Both the position numbers and the translations under genes were made by a program. 64,000 nt of DNA. It comes from JBQTHI01 sp052390035 (lineage in GTDB: Bacteria; Actinomycetota; Acidimicrobiia; Spongiisociales; ZC4RG35). Position 1 is the stretch's first letter; each line of letters opens with the position of its first letter. The notes beneath the pieces were generated by a model. The model saw nothing but the letters and a program-made list of their open reading frames with translations. It did no database searches and was not told the DNA's origin. Where the stretch lies: the NCBI GenBank assembly GCA_052390035.1, contig JBQTHI010000109.1, positions 10,432 to 74,431 on the forward strand. The letters are read 5' to 3'. Positions 44,221 to 52,135 of the stretch are shown here, in pieces.

Positions 44221-44226
44221 GGGGCC

Positions 44227-45402
44227 ATGGACCCCAAACCCACCGATTTCCTCGACATCGATTTCCTCCTCTCCGATGAAGAGAAGTTGCTCCGCCACAC
44301 GGTGCGCCGTTTCACCGAGGAGCGGATCCTCCCGGAAGTGGGGGAATGGTGGGAGCAGGGGACCTTTCCGGCGGAGTTGTCCAAAGAGATGGGGGCCATG
44401 GGTCTGCTCGGCATGCACCTCGAGGGTTACGGGTGTGCCGGGACCAGTGCCACTGCCTATGGGCTCGCCTGCCTCGAATTGGAGGCGGGGGATTCGGGAA
44501 CCCGCAGCTTTGTTTCGGTGCAGGGCTCGCTGGCGATGTTCCCCATCTGGAGGTTCGGTTCGGAGGAGCAGAAGCAGACCTGGCTGCCCCCGATGGCGGC
44601 AGGGGAAATCATCGGTTGTTTTGGGCTAACCGAACCGGATTCCGGTTCGGATCCGGCTTCGATGCGAACGGCTGCCCGCCGGGATGGGTCCGACTGGGTG
44701 ATCAACGGGACCAAGATGTGGATCACCAACGGCAATGTGGCCGACGTTGCTGTGGTGTGGGCAAAAGCCGAGGGTGGGATAAGGGGCTTCATCGTTCCGA
44801 CCAATAGCAAGGGCTTCACCGCCAACCTCATCCACCGCAAGGCCTCCCTGCGAGCTTCGATCACCTCCGAACTGGTGCTTGAGGACGTGAGAGTTCCGGA
44901 AGACTTCGTGCTGCCCGGGGTTTCCTCGATGAGAGGCCCGCTCTCCTGCCTGAACGAGGCCCGCTTCGGCATCTTGTGGGGAGTGATGGGAGCGGCCCGG
45001 GCGTGTTATGAGTCGGCCCTCGCCTATGCGGGTAGTCGTAGCCAATTTGGCAGCCCGATCGGGGCCTTCCAGCTCACCCAGCAGAAACTGGTGGAGATGA
45101 TGGTGGCCGTCAATCGCGGCACCCTGATAGCTCTTCACCTGGGACGAATGAAAGACGAGCACCGACTGAGTCCCGAGCAAGTCAGCTTTGGAAAGTTGGA
45201 CAATGTGCGCAACGCCCTAGAGGTGGCCCGCACCGCTCGTTCGGTACTCGGGGCCAACGGCATCACACTCGAATATCCCGTCATCCGCCACATGACCAAC
45301 CTGGAGACCGTGTACACGTACGAGGGGACCAACGAGATCCACACCCTCATCCTGGGCCAAGCCCTCACCGGGATCGCGGCCTTTAAGTCGAGCAAGCGCT
45401 AA
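44227..45402 (+). CDS. gcdH: Glutaryl-CoA dehydrogenase-like acyl-CoA dehydrogenase
   Basis: FAD enzyme of 391 residues that oxidises (and in GcdH also decarboxylates) glutaryl-CoA to crotonyl-CoA in lysine and tryptophan breakdown. It shows GCFGLTEPDSGSDPASM and WITNGNVAD (FAD and substrate binding), RSQFGSPIGAFQLTQQKL and the C-terminal TYEGTNEIHTLILGQALTGIAAF with the catalytic Glu. The C-terminal block resembles GcdH more than short-chain dehydrogenases, but the final substrate is inferred. It converges on metX with a perfect palindrome between. Confidence 0.85.
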   Translation: MDPKPTDFLDIDFLLSDEEKLLRHTVRRFTEERILPEVGEWWEQGTFPAELSKEMGAMGLLGMHLEGYGCAGTSATAYGLACLELEAGDSGTRSFVSVQGSLAMFPIWRFGSEEQKQTWLPPMAAGEIIGCFGLTEPDSGSDPASMRTAARRDGSDWVINGTKMWITNGNVADVAVVWAKAEGGIRGFIVPTNSKGFTANLIHRKASLRASITSELVLEDVRVPEDFVLPGVSSMRGPLSCLNEARFGILWGVMGAARACYESALAYAGSRSQFGSPIGAFQLTQQKLVEMMVAVNRGTLIALHLGRMKDEHRLSPEQVSFGKLDNVRNALEVARTARSVLGANGITLEYPVIRHMTNLETVYTYEGTNEIHTLILGQALTGIAAFKSSKR

Positions 45403-45422
45403 ATCCCAAACCCAGGGTTCCT

Positions 45423-45440
45423 GCCAACGATATCGTTGGC
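45423..45440. promoter_or_regulatory. Perfect 18-bp palindrome between convergent genes
   Basis: GCCAACGATATCGTTGGC is perfectly self-complementary without a loop. It lies between the converging acyl-CoA dehydrogenase and metX genes (59-bp gap), an odd place for an operator. It lacks the loop and T-run of a terminator, so a protein-binding site is more likely. Confidence 0.5.
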
Positions 45441-45461
45441 TGCAGCCCCAAGAATGCGTAA

Positions 45462-46589
45462 TCAGTCGAGGGCGGCGCGCAGGGCCTGCTCGAAGAGGTG
45501 GGGTTCGGTCAAGAAGGCGTCGTGACCCTTGGACGATGTCACCGTGATCCATTCCACCGGGACGCCCGCCCGACGCAGCTCTGTCACCAGCTGGGCTTGC
45601 TCCTCTGGATAGAAGCAGATGTCCGAATCGATGGTGAATACGTGCCAGCGTTGCTCCCGACAGGGTGCCAACGCCTCCAGGTAATTGGAAGCGCCGGTGT
45701 CATCGAGGACGTCGTAGTCGGACCAGGCGTCGAGGATGCGCAGATAACTGTTGGGGTCGAAGCGGATCACCAGCTTTTCGCCCTGATGCCAGAAATAGGA
45801 CTCGACGGGGTGTTTGACAAAGGGGTGATCAATGATCTCGTCGCGGGCTCGACTTCGGATCGCCTCCAGTGACACGAAGGCCTTGTGGCCGATGATCCGG
45901 GCCAGTCCCAGCCCGGCGGCGGGGAAGGGCCCTTCGTAGTAGTGGCCGCCGTTGAAGTGGGGATCGTTGAGGATGGCGAGCTTTTGCTCGAAGTTGAGCA
46001 TCCGATGAAGGGTGGTGGCGGCAAGACCCCCCGCCAGGGCTATCAGGTTCTCCACTCGGTCCGGGTAGCGCGTGGCAAGCGACAGCCCGAGTAGGGCACC
46101 CACCGACGCCCCCCCGGCCGCTTTCACCCGGTGCACTCCCAAGTGATCGAGCAGGTGTAGCTGAGAGTCGACGATGTCGGCCAGGGTTATGGCCGGAAAG
46201 TCCGGTCCGTACTTGCGACCGGTGGCCGGATCAATCGAAGTTGGCCCGGTGCTGCCATAACACCCGCCGAGATAGTTGACACAGAGCACCGCGATCTTGT
46301 CGGTGTCGACCGCCAGCCCGGGGCCAATAAAGCCGTCCCACCATCCGGTCTGGTTCTCTTCGGACCATCGTTCGACCCCTGCTACCCCGGGGTTGTAGCC
46401 GCTGGCGTGCTGGCTACCGGTGAGAGCATGGAACAACAGGACCACGTTGTCCCGGCGTTCGGAGATCTCGCCGTAGAGCTCATAAGCGAGCCTGACCCTG
46501 GGGAGAAGCGCTCCGCTTCGAAGCCGGAACGGCAACGCCGTCTCGGGTAAGTCGAAGAACTGGGTTTCGTTCCGGGTCAGGTCGCTCAT
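45462..46589 (-). CDS. metX: Homoserine O-acyltransferase (MetX)
   Basis: Alpha/beta-hydrolase-fold enzyme of 375 residues that acylates homoserine for methionine synthesis. Seen are LLFHALTGSQHASG (oxyanion region), GWWDGFIGPG, CVNYLGGCYGSTGPTS, the nucleophile elbow GGASVGALLG with Ser162, and the acid and base in DSDICFYPEEQ and SSKGHDAFLTEP. The elbow differs from the common GGSMGG but keeps G-x-S-x-G. Acetyl versus succinyl donor cannot be decided by eye. It follows osmC on the minus strand across 75 bp that contain a hairpin, behind a Cys-rich leader peptide. Confidence 0.93.
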   Translation of the reverse strand: MSDLTRNETQFFDLPETALPFRLRSGALLPRVRLAYELYGEISERRDNVVLLFHALTGSQHASGYNPGVAGVERWSEENQTGWWDGFIGPGLAVDTDKIAVLCVNYLGGCYGSTGPTSIDPATGRKYGPDFPAITLADIVDSQLHLLDHLGVHRVKAAGGASVGALLGLSLATRYPDRVENLIALAGGLAATTLHRMLNFEQKLAILNDPHFNGGHYYEGPFPAAGLGLARIIGHKAFVSLEAIRSRARDEIIDHPFVKHPVESYFWHQGEKLVIRFDPNSYLRILDAWSDYDVLDDTGASNYLEALAPCREQRWHVFTIDSDICFYPEEQAQLVTELRRAGVPVEWITVTSSKGHDAFLTEPHLFEQALRAALD

Positions 46590-46614
46590 GGGCGGCTAAC
46601 TATTTGCTTTCTTG

Positions 46615-46650
46615 TGACGGTCAACCGGTATGTGTGCCGGTCGACCGTCA
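46615..46650 (-). promoter_or_regulatory. 14-bp inverted repeat in the metX leader
   Basis: Arms at 46615-46628 and 46637-46650 match at 13 of 14 positions around an 8-nt loop. The repeat ends 25 nt before the metX ATG. There is no T-run on either strand, so it is more likely an RNA processing or pausing element or an operator than a terminator. Confidence 0.45.
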
Positions 46651-46664
46651 TCAGAACCCGGTGT

Positions 46665-47180
46665 TTAGACGAGGTTGACCGAGACGCTGATCGGGCGGGT
46701 GATGGTGTGACCCACCGGTGAGGTGGCCACCACCTTGTTGTGCAGGTCTGCGATCTGGTCAGGGTCGGCGTCGGCGTCGAGGTGGACCTTTGCCCTGATC
46801 TCGGAGAAGCCGGCATTGCCGTCGGCCAAGCCGAGAAAGGTGTGGAGGTCGAGGTCACCCTCGAGCTCGATCCGCAGCTCGTTGATCGGGATGCCCGCCG
46901 CCGTGGCGTTGGCGGCGTAGCCGATGGCAAGGCACGAACCAAACGCGCCGAGGATCTGCTCAACCGGGTTGGCGGCGGTATTGGTGCCCCCCAGGGCCGG
47001 CGGCTCGTCGTAGGCGACCGGCCCAAAATCGCGGCTCCGGGCCTTCGTCCGGAATGCCCGATCCCAGGTGACTTCGGCCTTCCAGATGGTCTGGGCGTGG
47101 TCGGGGTTGGTCTGTATGGCCTCCACCAGGGCGCCGACCGCAGCGAGGTCGACATGGTTGAGGGCTGAGGATGTCGTCAT
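46665..47180 (-). CDS. OsmC-family protein
   Basis: A 171-residue OsmC/Ohr-fold protein. It shows GGTNTAANPVEQILGAFGSCLAIGY with Cys83 in the position of the first redox Cys. No second Cys exists in the protein, so it lacks the Cys pair that OsmC and Ohr use to reduce organic hydroperoxides; it may be a sulfur-related or structural relative. The ATG at 47180 is preceded by GGAAGG, which can be hidden by upstream RNA. It is first of the osmC-metX unit behind a Cys-rich leader peptide, linking it to sulfur amino acids. Confidence 0.82.
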   Translation of the reverse strand: MTTSSALNHVDLAAVGALVEAIQTNPDHAQTIWKAEVTWDRAFRTKARSRDFGPVAYDEPPALGGTNTAANPVEQILGAFGSCLAIGYAANATAAGIPINELRIELEGDLDLHTFLGLADGNAGFSEIRAKVHLDADADPDQIADLHNKVVATSPVGHTITRPISVSVNLV

Positions 47181-47302
47181 CGGTTTCCTTCCGTTGCTAA
47201 AGGCGAAAAAACCGCCGGGGCGGAGATCGTGACTCTCGGGTGGTAGGCGGTTGGTCGGCGAGCGGCTGCCGTCAGCGCTCGCGTGGGCGGGCCACCCGAG
47301 AG
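47181..47302 (-). promoter_or_regulatory. Putative cysteine-responsive attenuator of osmC-metX
   Basis: On the minus strand: segment 1 (47302-47292) inside the leader peptide pairs 11 of 11 with segment 2 (47243-47233). AACCGCC (47252-47246) pairs with GGCGGTT (47216-47210). CGGTTT (47214-47209) pairs with AAACCG (47186-47181), closing a stem that also traps the osmC GGAAGG through CCTT (47203-47200). The last two pairings exclude each other. CCGCCCCGGCGG followed by six T (47223-47206) could also terminate. Confidence 0.6.
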
Positions 47303-47355
47303 CACCGACAGCCCCTGCACCGGAAGATGGCGGAACGGAGATTCACTCTTGTCAT
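47272..47355 (-). CDS. Cys-rich leader peptide upstream of osmC-metX
   Basis: A 27-residue ORF starting MTRVNLR with Cys13, Cys16 and Cys18 (codons TGC, TGT, TGC) and ending ARPRER. GAGGAGG lies about 10 nt before its ATG, one of the better ribosome sites in the window. The last Cys codon abuts a segment that pairs perfectly with downstream leader RNA. Short Cys-rich leader ORFs ahead of sulfur-metabolism genes act as cysteine-sensing attenuators in mycobacteria; the same is inferred here. Arg-rich content (11 of 27) is also notable. Confidence 0.72.
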   Translation of the reverse strand: MTRVNLRSAIFRCRGCRCSRVARPRER

Positions 47356-47609
47356 GGCGTTGGGCCTCCTCAGTTGTCGTCTCAACACGCTCAGCGAGCG
47401 CCCGAGGCGGCAGTCCGCCATAGGCAACTCATCGATCAGGCGTTGGCACCGAACTGAATCGGTTGCCGCGGTTTCACAGGGCCTGTCCCTCCACCGCTCT
47501 GGATGAGCGCTGTCAAGTGGGCCGCAGTTTGGCATCCAGAGAAGACTTGAGCAAGAACCGCAGCCACCCGATGGGTCTCGGCTTACGATCGACGGGAACA
47601 AGGAGGACG

Positions 47610-48320
47610 ATGGCGAACCTGCGGATAACCCGACTAGGTCATGGGGGGGTGCTGTACAGATCACCCAAGGACATCTGGGTCTGGGTCGACCGCTGGACCG
47701 GCGCCCCCACCTATGCGGCGGCGTACCGCTCGCCGGAACGGGTTGACGTGGTCGCCCCGACCCACGGTCATTTCGATCACTGCGGGGATGACCTGGTCGA
47801 TCTGGTCGAGTTGGCCAGGGTGGACGGAGCGCAGACGATCTGCAGCCACGAGATGAGCGTGTATCTGGCCGGACGGGGGATCGAAGCGATCGGGATGAAC
47901 AAGGGTGGTCGGGTAGAGGCGGCGGGCATCGGATTCACGATGGTGCACGCCGACCACACCGGCGGCGCCACTCTCACAGGAAGTGATGCCTCGGTTACCC
48001 GCGACTTCGGCTGCTGGGGATGGGTTATTGAGTTCGAGGACGGAACCACCGTCTATCAGTCCGGAGACACCGACGTCTTTAGTGACATGCGACTGATCGG
48101 TGAGCGGTTCCATCCGTCCATCACCGTCCTCCCGATTGGCGGGCACTACACAATGGGTCCGTCCGGAGCGGCTATGGCGCTCGACTTGATCGGGGCGGCG
48201 CAAGTCATCCCGGTCCACTACGGGACCTTTCCGATCCTGGCGGGGACCCCGGCACAACTCCAAGCCAACACCGCGGTCGAGGTGGTCGAGTTGGCGCCGG
48301 GTGAAACCTGGTCGGGCTAG
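47610..48320 (+). CDS. Metallo-beta-lactamase-fold hydrolase (UPF0173-like)
   Basis: A 236-residue metal-dependent hydrolase. The zinc motif THGHFDHCGD lies near residues 51-60, with later ligands in HADHTGG, QSGDTDVF and the C-terminal VIPVHYGTFPIL. No membrane or signal segment. The start ATG 47610 is preceded by AAGGAGG at ideal distance and a TACGAT box about 20 nt upstream. The substrate is unknown; relatives include UlaG-like lactonases. It diverges from the osmC leader and overlaps the ABC permease gene by 4 nt at its end. Confidence 0.85.
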   Translation: MANLRITRLGHGGVLYRSPKDIWVWVDRWTGAPTYAAAYRSPERVDVVAPTHGHFDHCGDDLVDLVELARVDGAQTICSHEMSVYLAGRGIEAIGMNKGGRVEAAGIGFTMVHADHTGGATLTGSDASVTRDFGCWGWVIEFEDGTTVYQSGDTDVFSDMRLIGERFHPSITVLPIGGHYTMGPSGAAMALDLIGAAQVIPVHYGTFPILAGTPAQLQANTAVEVVELAPGETWSG

Positions 48321-49306
48321 GCCCTGACCTCTTGTCGCATGAAGGCCACGTAAGCAAACGCAAACAGCACCGCGGTCATCGCCACCAGCCCCACGATCTG
48401 TGGCCAGACGACCGAAAGGCTCTGGCTCATGGTCAGGTTGGAGAGGATCGCCCGATTGATCTGCTCGACGGTGACGAGACCAGTGGTCCGCTCGGTCGGG
48501 TCGAGCAGCACCGTTGAGGTCTCCGAATAAAGGGTGAAGGGTGAAACCCGGGAAATCGCCAGCGTGGTGCCCAAGCCCCCAGTTGCATCGTCCGGTCCGA
48601 CGAACAGGGCGGCGGCGGCTTGGAAGAGGAAGCCGCCGAACAGGATGACAACCAGCCAGATTCCGACGGCGAGCATCGCCGAGGTGGCAGCCCGCCGGGC
48701 GGTGACCGAAGTGAGGGTGGCCAGGGCCTGCCAGAACCCGACATAGATGATCGCCACCAGAAGCCAGACGAACAGTCTGACGATCTCGGTGGCGGTCGGG
48801 ATCAGACCTAGCCGAAAGATGCCGATCCCGGCCACGAAGGTGGTGAGGGCAATCAACATCAGCGCCACGATCGAAAGGCCCCCGACGAACTTGCCGAGAA
48901 TTACCTCATCGCGGTGGATCGGCTGGGAGAGCAGCCGGGGCAAGGTGCCCTGCGACCGTTCGCCGCTGATGGCATCAAACCCGAACATGATGCCGAGCAG
49001 AGGAGCAAGGAAGCCGATGAACTCGACCAGTGTCAGCGGGACCTGATCGTTGGTGACGGTGAACAGCTTGAGAAAGAGGGCGGGAATGCCCTGGGTGTCA
49101 AAGGCCACGGCCCTGATCTGGCCGGAGGCAGCGAACACCGCGGCGGCGGCCGCCACCCCGAGTATTCCCATCAGTACGAGGAAGCGGGCCGACAGCAGAT
49201 GATCGGCGAACTCCTTTCGAGCCACCACCCGCCATCCCCTACCAAATCCCTCACGAAATCCGACGGGCGCCGGAGGAACGTCGGATGAAATCGCCACATC
49301 AGACAT
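48317..49306 (-). CDS. ABC-2 type transporter permease
   Basis: A 329-residue membrane component with about six helices and the ABC-2 pattern GFDAISGERSQGTLPRLLSQPIHRDEVILGKF between the second and third helix. It starts within the end of the ATPase gene (8-nt overlap) and is third in the NEW3-ATPase-permease unit. It resembles exporters of the NosY/copper-ABC type, which are often linked with extracellular NEW3 proteins; cargo unknown. Confidence 0.87.
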   Translation of the reverse strand: MSDVAISSDVPPAPVGFREGFGRGWRVVARKEFADHLLSARFLVLMGILGVAAAAAVFAASGQIRAVAFDTQGIPALFLKLFTVTNDQVPLTLVEFIGFLAPLLGIMFGFDAISGERSQGTLPRLLSQPIHRDEVILGKFVGGLSIVALMLIALTTFVAGIGIFRLGLIPTATEIVRLFVWLLVAIIYVGFWQALATLTSVTARRAATSAMLAVGIWLVVILFGGFLFQAAAALFVGPDDATGGLGTTLAISRVSPFTLYSETSTVLLDPTERTTGLVTVEQINRAILSNLTMSQSLSVVWPQIVGLVAMTAVLFAFAYVAFMRQEVRA

Positions 49307-50258
49307 TGGACTCGGCCTCCTCGGTGTGGAAATAGCGGCGGTAGACCTCGTCGAGATCGTCGGACAAACGCTTCACGCCATTCAACTGGACGCCGGCACC
49401 GACCAATGTGGCCACCAGTTCATTGGTCGCGCCGTGGCTGACCTCGATGATGTAGCTGCGCGGGACCCGACCGGGTCCGATCTTGCGGATGAACTGCTTC
49501 CCTGACAGCGCCGTTCGCAGTTCGGCGTCGGTCCCGCCCGCTTGCACTTCGACTTCTTCGGGTCCCGAGCTGTTTCTAGCCAGTTCATGCGGGGTCCCTT
49601 GCGCAACGACTTTCCCCCTGACAAAGATCGCCACCCGATCGCAGACCGCCTGTACCTGGTGGAGGAGGTGGCTGGAGAGAAGGATCGTGACCCTCCGCTC
49701 CTCGGCCAACCGGCGAATCAGGGCCAACATTTCCGCCACACCTTCGGGATCGATGGCGGTGGTGGGCTCATCGAGGATGAGGACTTCCGGATCCTTGACC
49801 AGGGCGTCGGCTATTCCGAGTCTTTGCTTCATGCCCCGCGAGTAGATGCCGGAGTTCACGTCGGCGGCCTCGGCCAGACCCACCTCGGTGAGCAGGCGCT
49901 CGATTCGGTCGTCCGCTTCCCCGGCGGGGATCTGATTCAGCCGGGCGGTAAACTCCAGGTTCTCGCGGCCAGTCATCCCGTCGTAGAAACCCACCGCATC
50001 GGGCAGATACCCGACCCAGCGCTTGACTCCAAGCGGATGACGGGCAGGGTTCATGCCGAGGACCTCAACCTGGCCTGAGGTCGGTTCGACCAGCCCGAGG
50101 ATCATCAGGATGGTGGTGGTTTTGCCCGCCCCGTTGGGGCCGAGCAGCCCGAACACCTCGCCGGCGCGCAGCCGGAGGTCAAGGTTGTCGACCACCTTCG
50201 TATCACCGTACTGCTTGGTCAGCCGGTGGGTGAGAATGCTGGGAACGACGGCGGTCAT
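49299..50258 (-). CDS. ABC transporter ATP-binding protein
   Basis: A 319-residue ATPase with Walker A GPNGAGKTT, signature YSRGMKQRLGIADAL in place of LSGGQ, Walker B LILDEPTTAIDPEG and switch His in LLSSHLLHQ. The C-terminal about 90 residues form a DUF4162-like extension common in ABC-2 exporters. The ATG overlaps the NEW3 gene stop as ATGA and its own stop overlaps the permease. Confidence 0.93.
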   Translation of the reverse strand: MTAVVPSILTHRLTKQYGDTKVVDNLDLRLRAGEVFGLLGPNGAGKTTTILMILGLVEPTSGQVEVLGMNPARHPLGVKRWVGYLPDAVGFYDGMTGRENLEFTARLNQIPAGEADDRIERLLTEVGLAEAADVNSGIYSRGMKQRLGIADALVKDPEVLILDEPTTAIDPEGVAEMLALIRRLAEERRVTILLSSHLLHQVQAVCDRVAIFVRGKVVAQGTPHELARNSSGPEEVEVQAGGTDAELRTALSGKQFIRKIGPGRVPRSYIIEVSHGATNELVATLVGAGVQLNGVKRLSDDLDEVYRRYFHTEEAESNV

Positions 50259-51400
50259 CTGCGCCCGAAGCGACGGAATACCCAGCCGAGGGCGGCCAGC
50301 GTGAGGAGAATTAGCCCGATCCCCACCAGACCACCGAAGGCCGATGGGCTGACGGTCGATCTGATCTCCATCGAGGCATCGGTCTCTTCGACCGTCGAGC
50401 GGAAGGTGATCTGATAGTCCCCGGCGATCGCATCCCCCGAGGGGGTGATGGTGGCGTTGACGGTGGCGAAGTCGCCGGGGGCGATAGTGGTGATCACCTC
50501 GCTATCGAAGGTCACCTCCCAGCCGGTGGGCGGTATGGCATTGACGGTCACGTTCGTGAGGTCGGCGCTGCCGCTGTTAACGATCAGAATCGGGAACTGG
50601 GTCGGTTGACCGGCCGTGACCTGGGCGTTGAGCCTCTGGTCGGGGGTGGTGAGCTGCATGTCGAAGCTGCCGGTCACCTGAACCTGGAGGGGTGCCTCGG
50701 TGTCGATGCCACCCCCACGGGCGGTAACCCGTAGGTCGTAGAGACCGGCGGCGACGTTGGTGGGAGGGGTGGCGGTGACGGTGACCCGCCCGTTTGACCC
50801 GGAGTCGACGGTGATCGAAGAGGCCTGGGTCTGACCCTGCGGCCGTGCCTCGACCCGCCACCCCACCGGTCCTTCGGCATCGAGTTCGAGTTGCACCTCG
50901 GCGGGTGTGTCGTTCTTGACTTCTACTTGGAAGGTGAAGGTGGCGCTGGCCGGTCCCCGTAGGCCCGGGGCTTCGGGGGTGAGGGTCACGACGCCGCCGG
51001 AGCCTCCCTGGACTGTGACAACCACCGGAAGCGTGATGGTCTCACTCGCTCCCGCCGCTTCGATGGTTAGGGGGTATTCACCGTCGGCGGTGCCGGTGGG
51101 CACAATCACGTCGAGCCGGAGGTCGGGAGCCTCTTCGGGTGCCGTGCTAACCCGGTTGACGACGGACCCACTGCCGCGGAAGGTGGCCGTCCACCCGTCG
51201 GGGACCCCGTCGACTCCCATGGTCACCGCGGTAGCGATGGTCGCCGAGAGGGTTAGGTCAAAACTGGCGGTGTCGCCGGGCTCTACGGTCAGGCCGGGAT
51301 AGGGCGTGTTCATCGTCAACCCGGCGGTCTGGGCCGCTGCCGGCGAGGCGAGCAGAGCCACCAGGCCTGCGAGCGCGACAGCCACCTTTACCTTGAGCAT
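50255..51400 (-). CDS. Secreted NEW3-domain protein, C-terminally anchored
   Basis: A 381-residue surface protein. A signal peptide (VAVALAGLVALLASPAAAQ, cleavage after AAA or AQ) is followed by three Ig-like NEW3 repeats of about 110 residues, each with a GD-x-A and a P-x-GW pattern such as VPDGWTATF, GPVGWRVEA and PPTGWEVTF. One C-terminal transmembrane helix (LVGIGLILLTLAALGWVF) and RRFGRR end it. AGGAGG lies 8 nt before ATG 51400. It leads the exporter operon, so it is probably an accessory of the ABC system at the outer face of the membrane. Confidence 0.85.
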   Translation of the reverse strand: MLKVKVAVALAGLVALLASPAAAQTAGLTMNTPYPGLTVEPGDTASFDLTLSATIATAVTMGVDGVPDGWTATFRGSGSVVNRVSTAPEEAPDLRLDVIVPTGTADGEYPLTIEAAGASETITLPVVVTVQGGSGGVVTLTPEAPGLRGPASATFTFQVEVKNDTPAEVQLELDAEGPVGWRVEARPQGQTQASSITVDSGSNGRVTVTATPPTNVAAGLYDLRVTARGGGIDTEAPLQVQVTGSFDMQLTTPDQRLNAQVTAGQPTQFPILIVNSGSADLTNVTVNAIPPTGWEVTFDSEVITTIAPGDFATVNATITPSGDAIAGDYQITFRSTVEETDASMEIRSTVSPSAFGGLVGIGLILLTLAALGWVFRRFGRR

Positions 51401-51582
51401 CAATCGAATCCTCCTGGGTACTGCTTGGTCAGGTCGGCGGGTCAGGCTGGTCCTTTGGACCGGCGTCCAGTCCCACCAACTCCTTGATGGTAGGCGGATC
51501 ACCTAAAACGCCGCTAAACGATTCGAGCTCTCGGAAACGGTTTCCTACCGCTTTCGGTGGGTTGGAGCCGGCTCGGACCGTG

Positions 51583-52131
51583 TCACCAAACGATGGCGCA
51601 GCCGAAGGGTTCGGTGGCGGCGACTGCCGGGGCCTTTCCCGAAAGGAGCTTGGCGATGGCGTGCTCGAGGTCTGGTGATGTGACGCTTCCGGAGACGCGG
51701 GCGTCGTCCACCCGGCCCTGATAAGCCAGCCTCCGTTGATCATCGAATAAGAAGGCGTGGGGGGTGCAGATTGCACCGACCGCCCGGGCCAACGCCCCGT
51801 CGGCGTCCTTCAGATAGATGTACGGAAACTCCTCGGCCTCGGCGCGTCTGATCATCTCCTCCAGGGAGTCTCCTGGCGACAGGTGGGGATTGTTGGAGTT
51901 GACCGCTATCAGCCGGACACCTTGATCGGCGTATCGACGGTGGAGGGCGGCGAGTCGATCCTGGTAGGCGCGAACTGTCGGGCAACCGTTGGAGGTAAAC
52001 ACCATCACGAGCAGGCGGTCGTCGGCGAAAGAGGAGAGCGTGTATCGCTTGCCATCGGTCCCGGGCAACTCGTCGAAATCCGGGACAGGGGCTCCCGGCT
52101 CAAGGGTGAAGGTCGCTGTTTGGGCGTCCAT
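51583..52131 (-). CDS. Thioredoxin-fold (AhpC/TSA-like) family protein
   Basis: A 182-residue redoxin. The active-site region reads VFTSNGCPTVRAYQDRL near 50-65 with a single Cys in place of CxxC, and a second conserved Cys sits at the very end (FGCAIVW). This pairing is characteristic of a family annotated as thioredoxin-like or cytochrome-biogenesis-like, whose substrate is not settled. ATG 52131 was chosen over 52176 because the latter overlaps the preceding gene. It follows the helical unknown by 4 nt, so the two are an operon. Confidence 0.8.
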   Translation of the reverse strand: MDAQTATFTLEPGAPVPDFDELPGTDGKRYTLSSFADDRLLVMVFTSNGCPTVRAYQDRLAALHRRYADQGVRLIAVNSNNPHLSPGDSLEEMIRRAEAEEFPYIYLKDADGALARAVGAICTPHAFLFDDQRRLAYQGRVDDARVSGSVTSPDLEHAIAKLLSGKAPAVAATEPFGCAIVW

Positions 52132-52135
52132 TCCT

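Noticed and set aside
47272..47664. A 130-codon minus-strand protein containing the Cys-rich leader as its C-terminus
   Set aside because: The upstream part runs through the divergent hydrolase promoter and start and has no good ribosome site; the short ORF from 47355 has GAGGAGG and the attenuator layout.
47463..48320. Longer version of the metallo-beta-lactamase-fold protein starting at 47463
   Set aside because: ATG 47610 has AAGGAGG at ideal distance and starts the fold's first strand; the upstream residues have no fold features.
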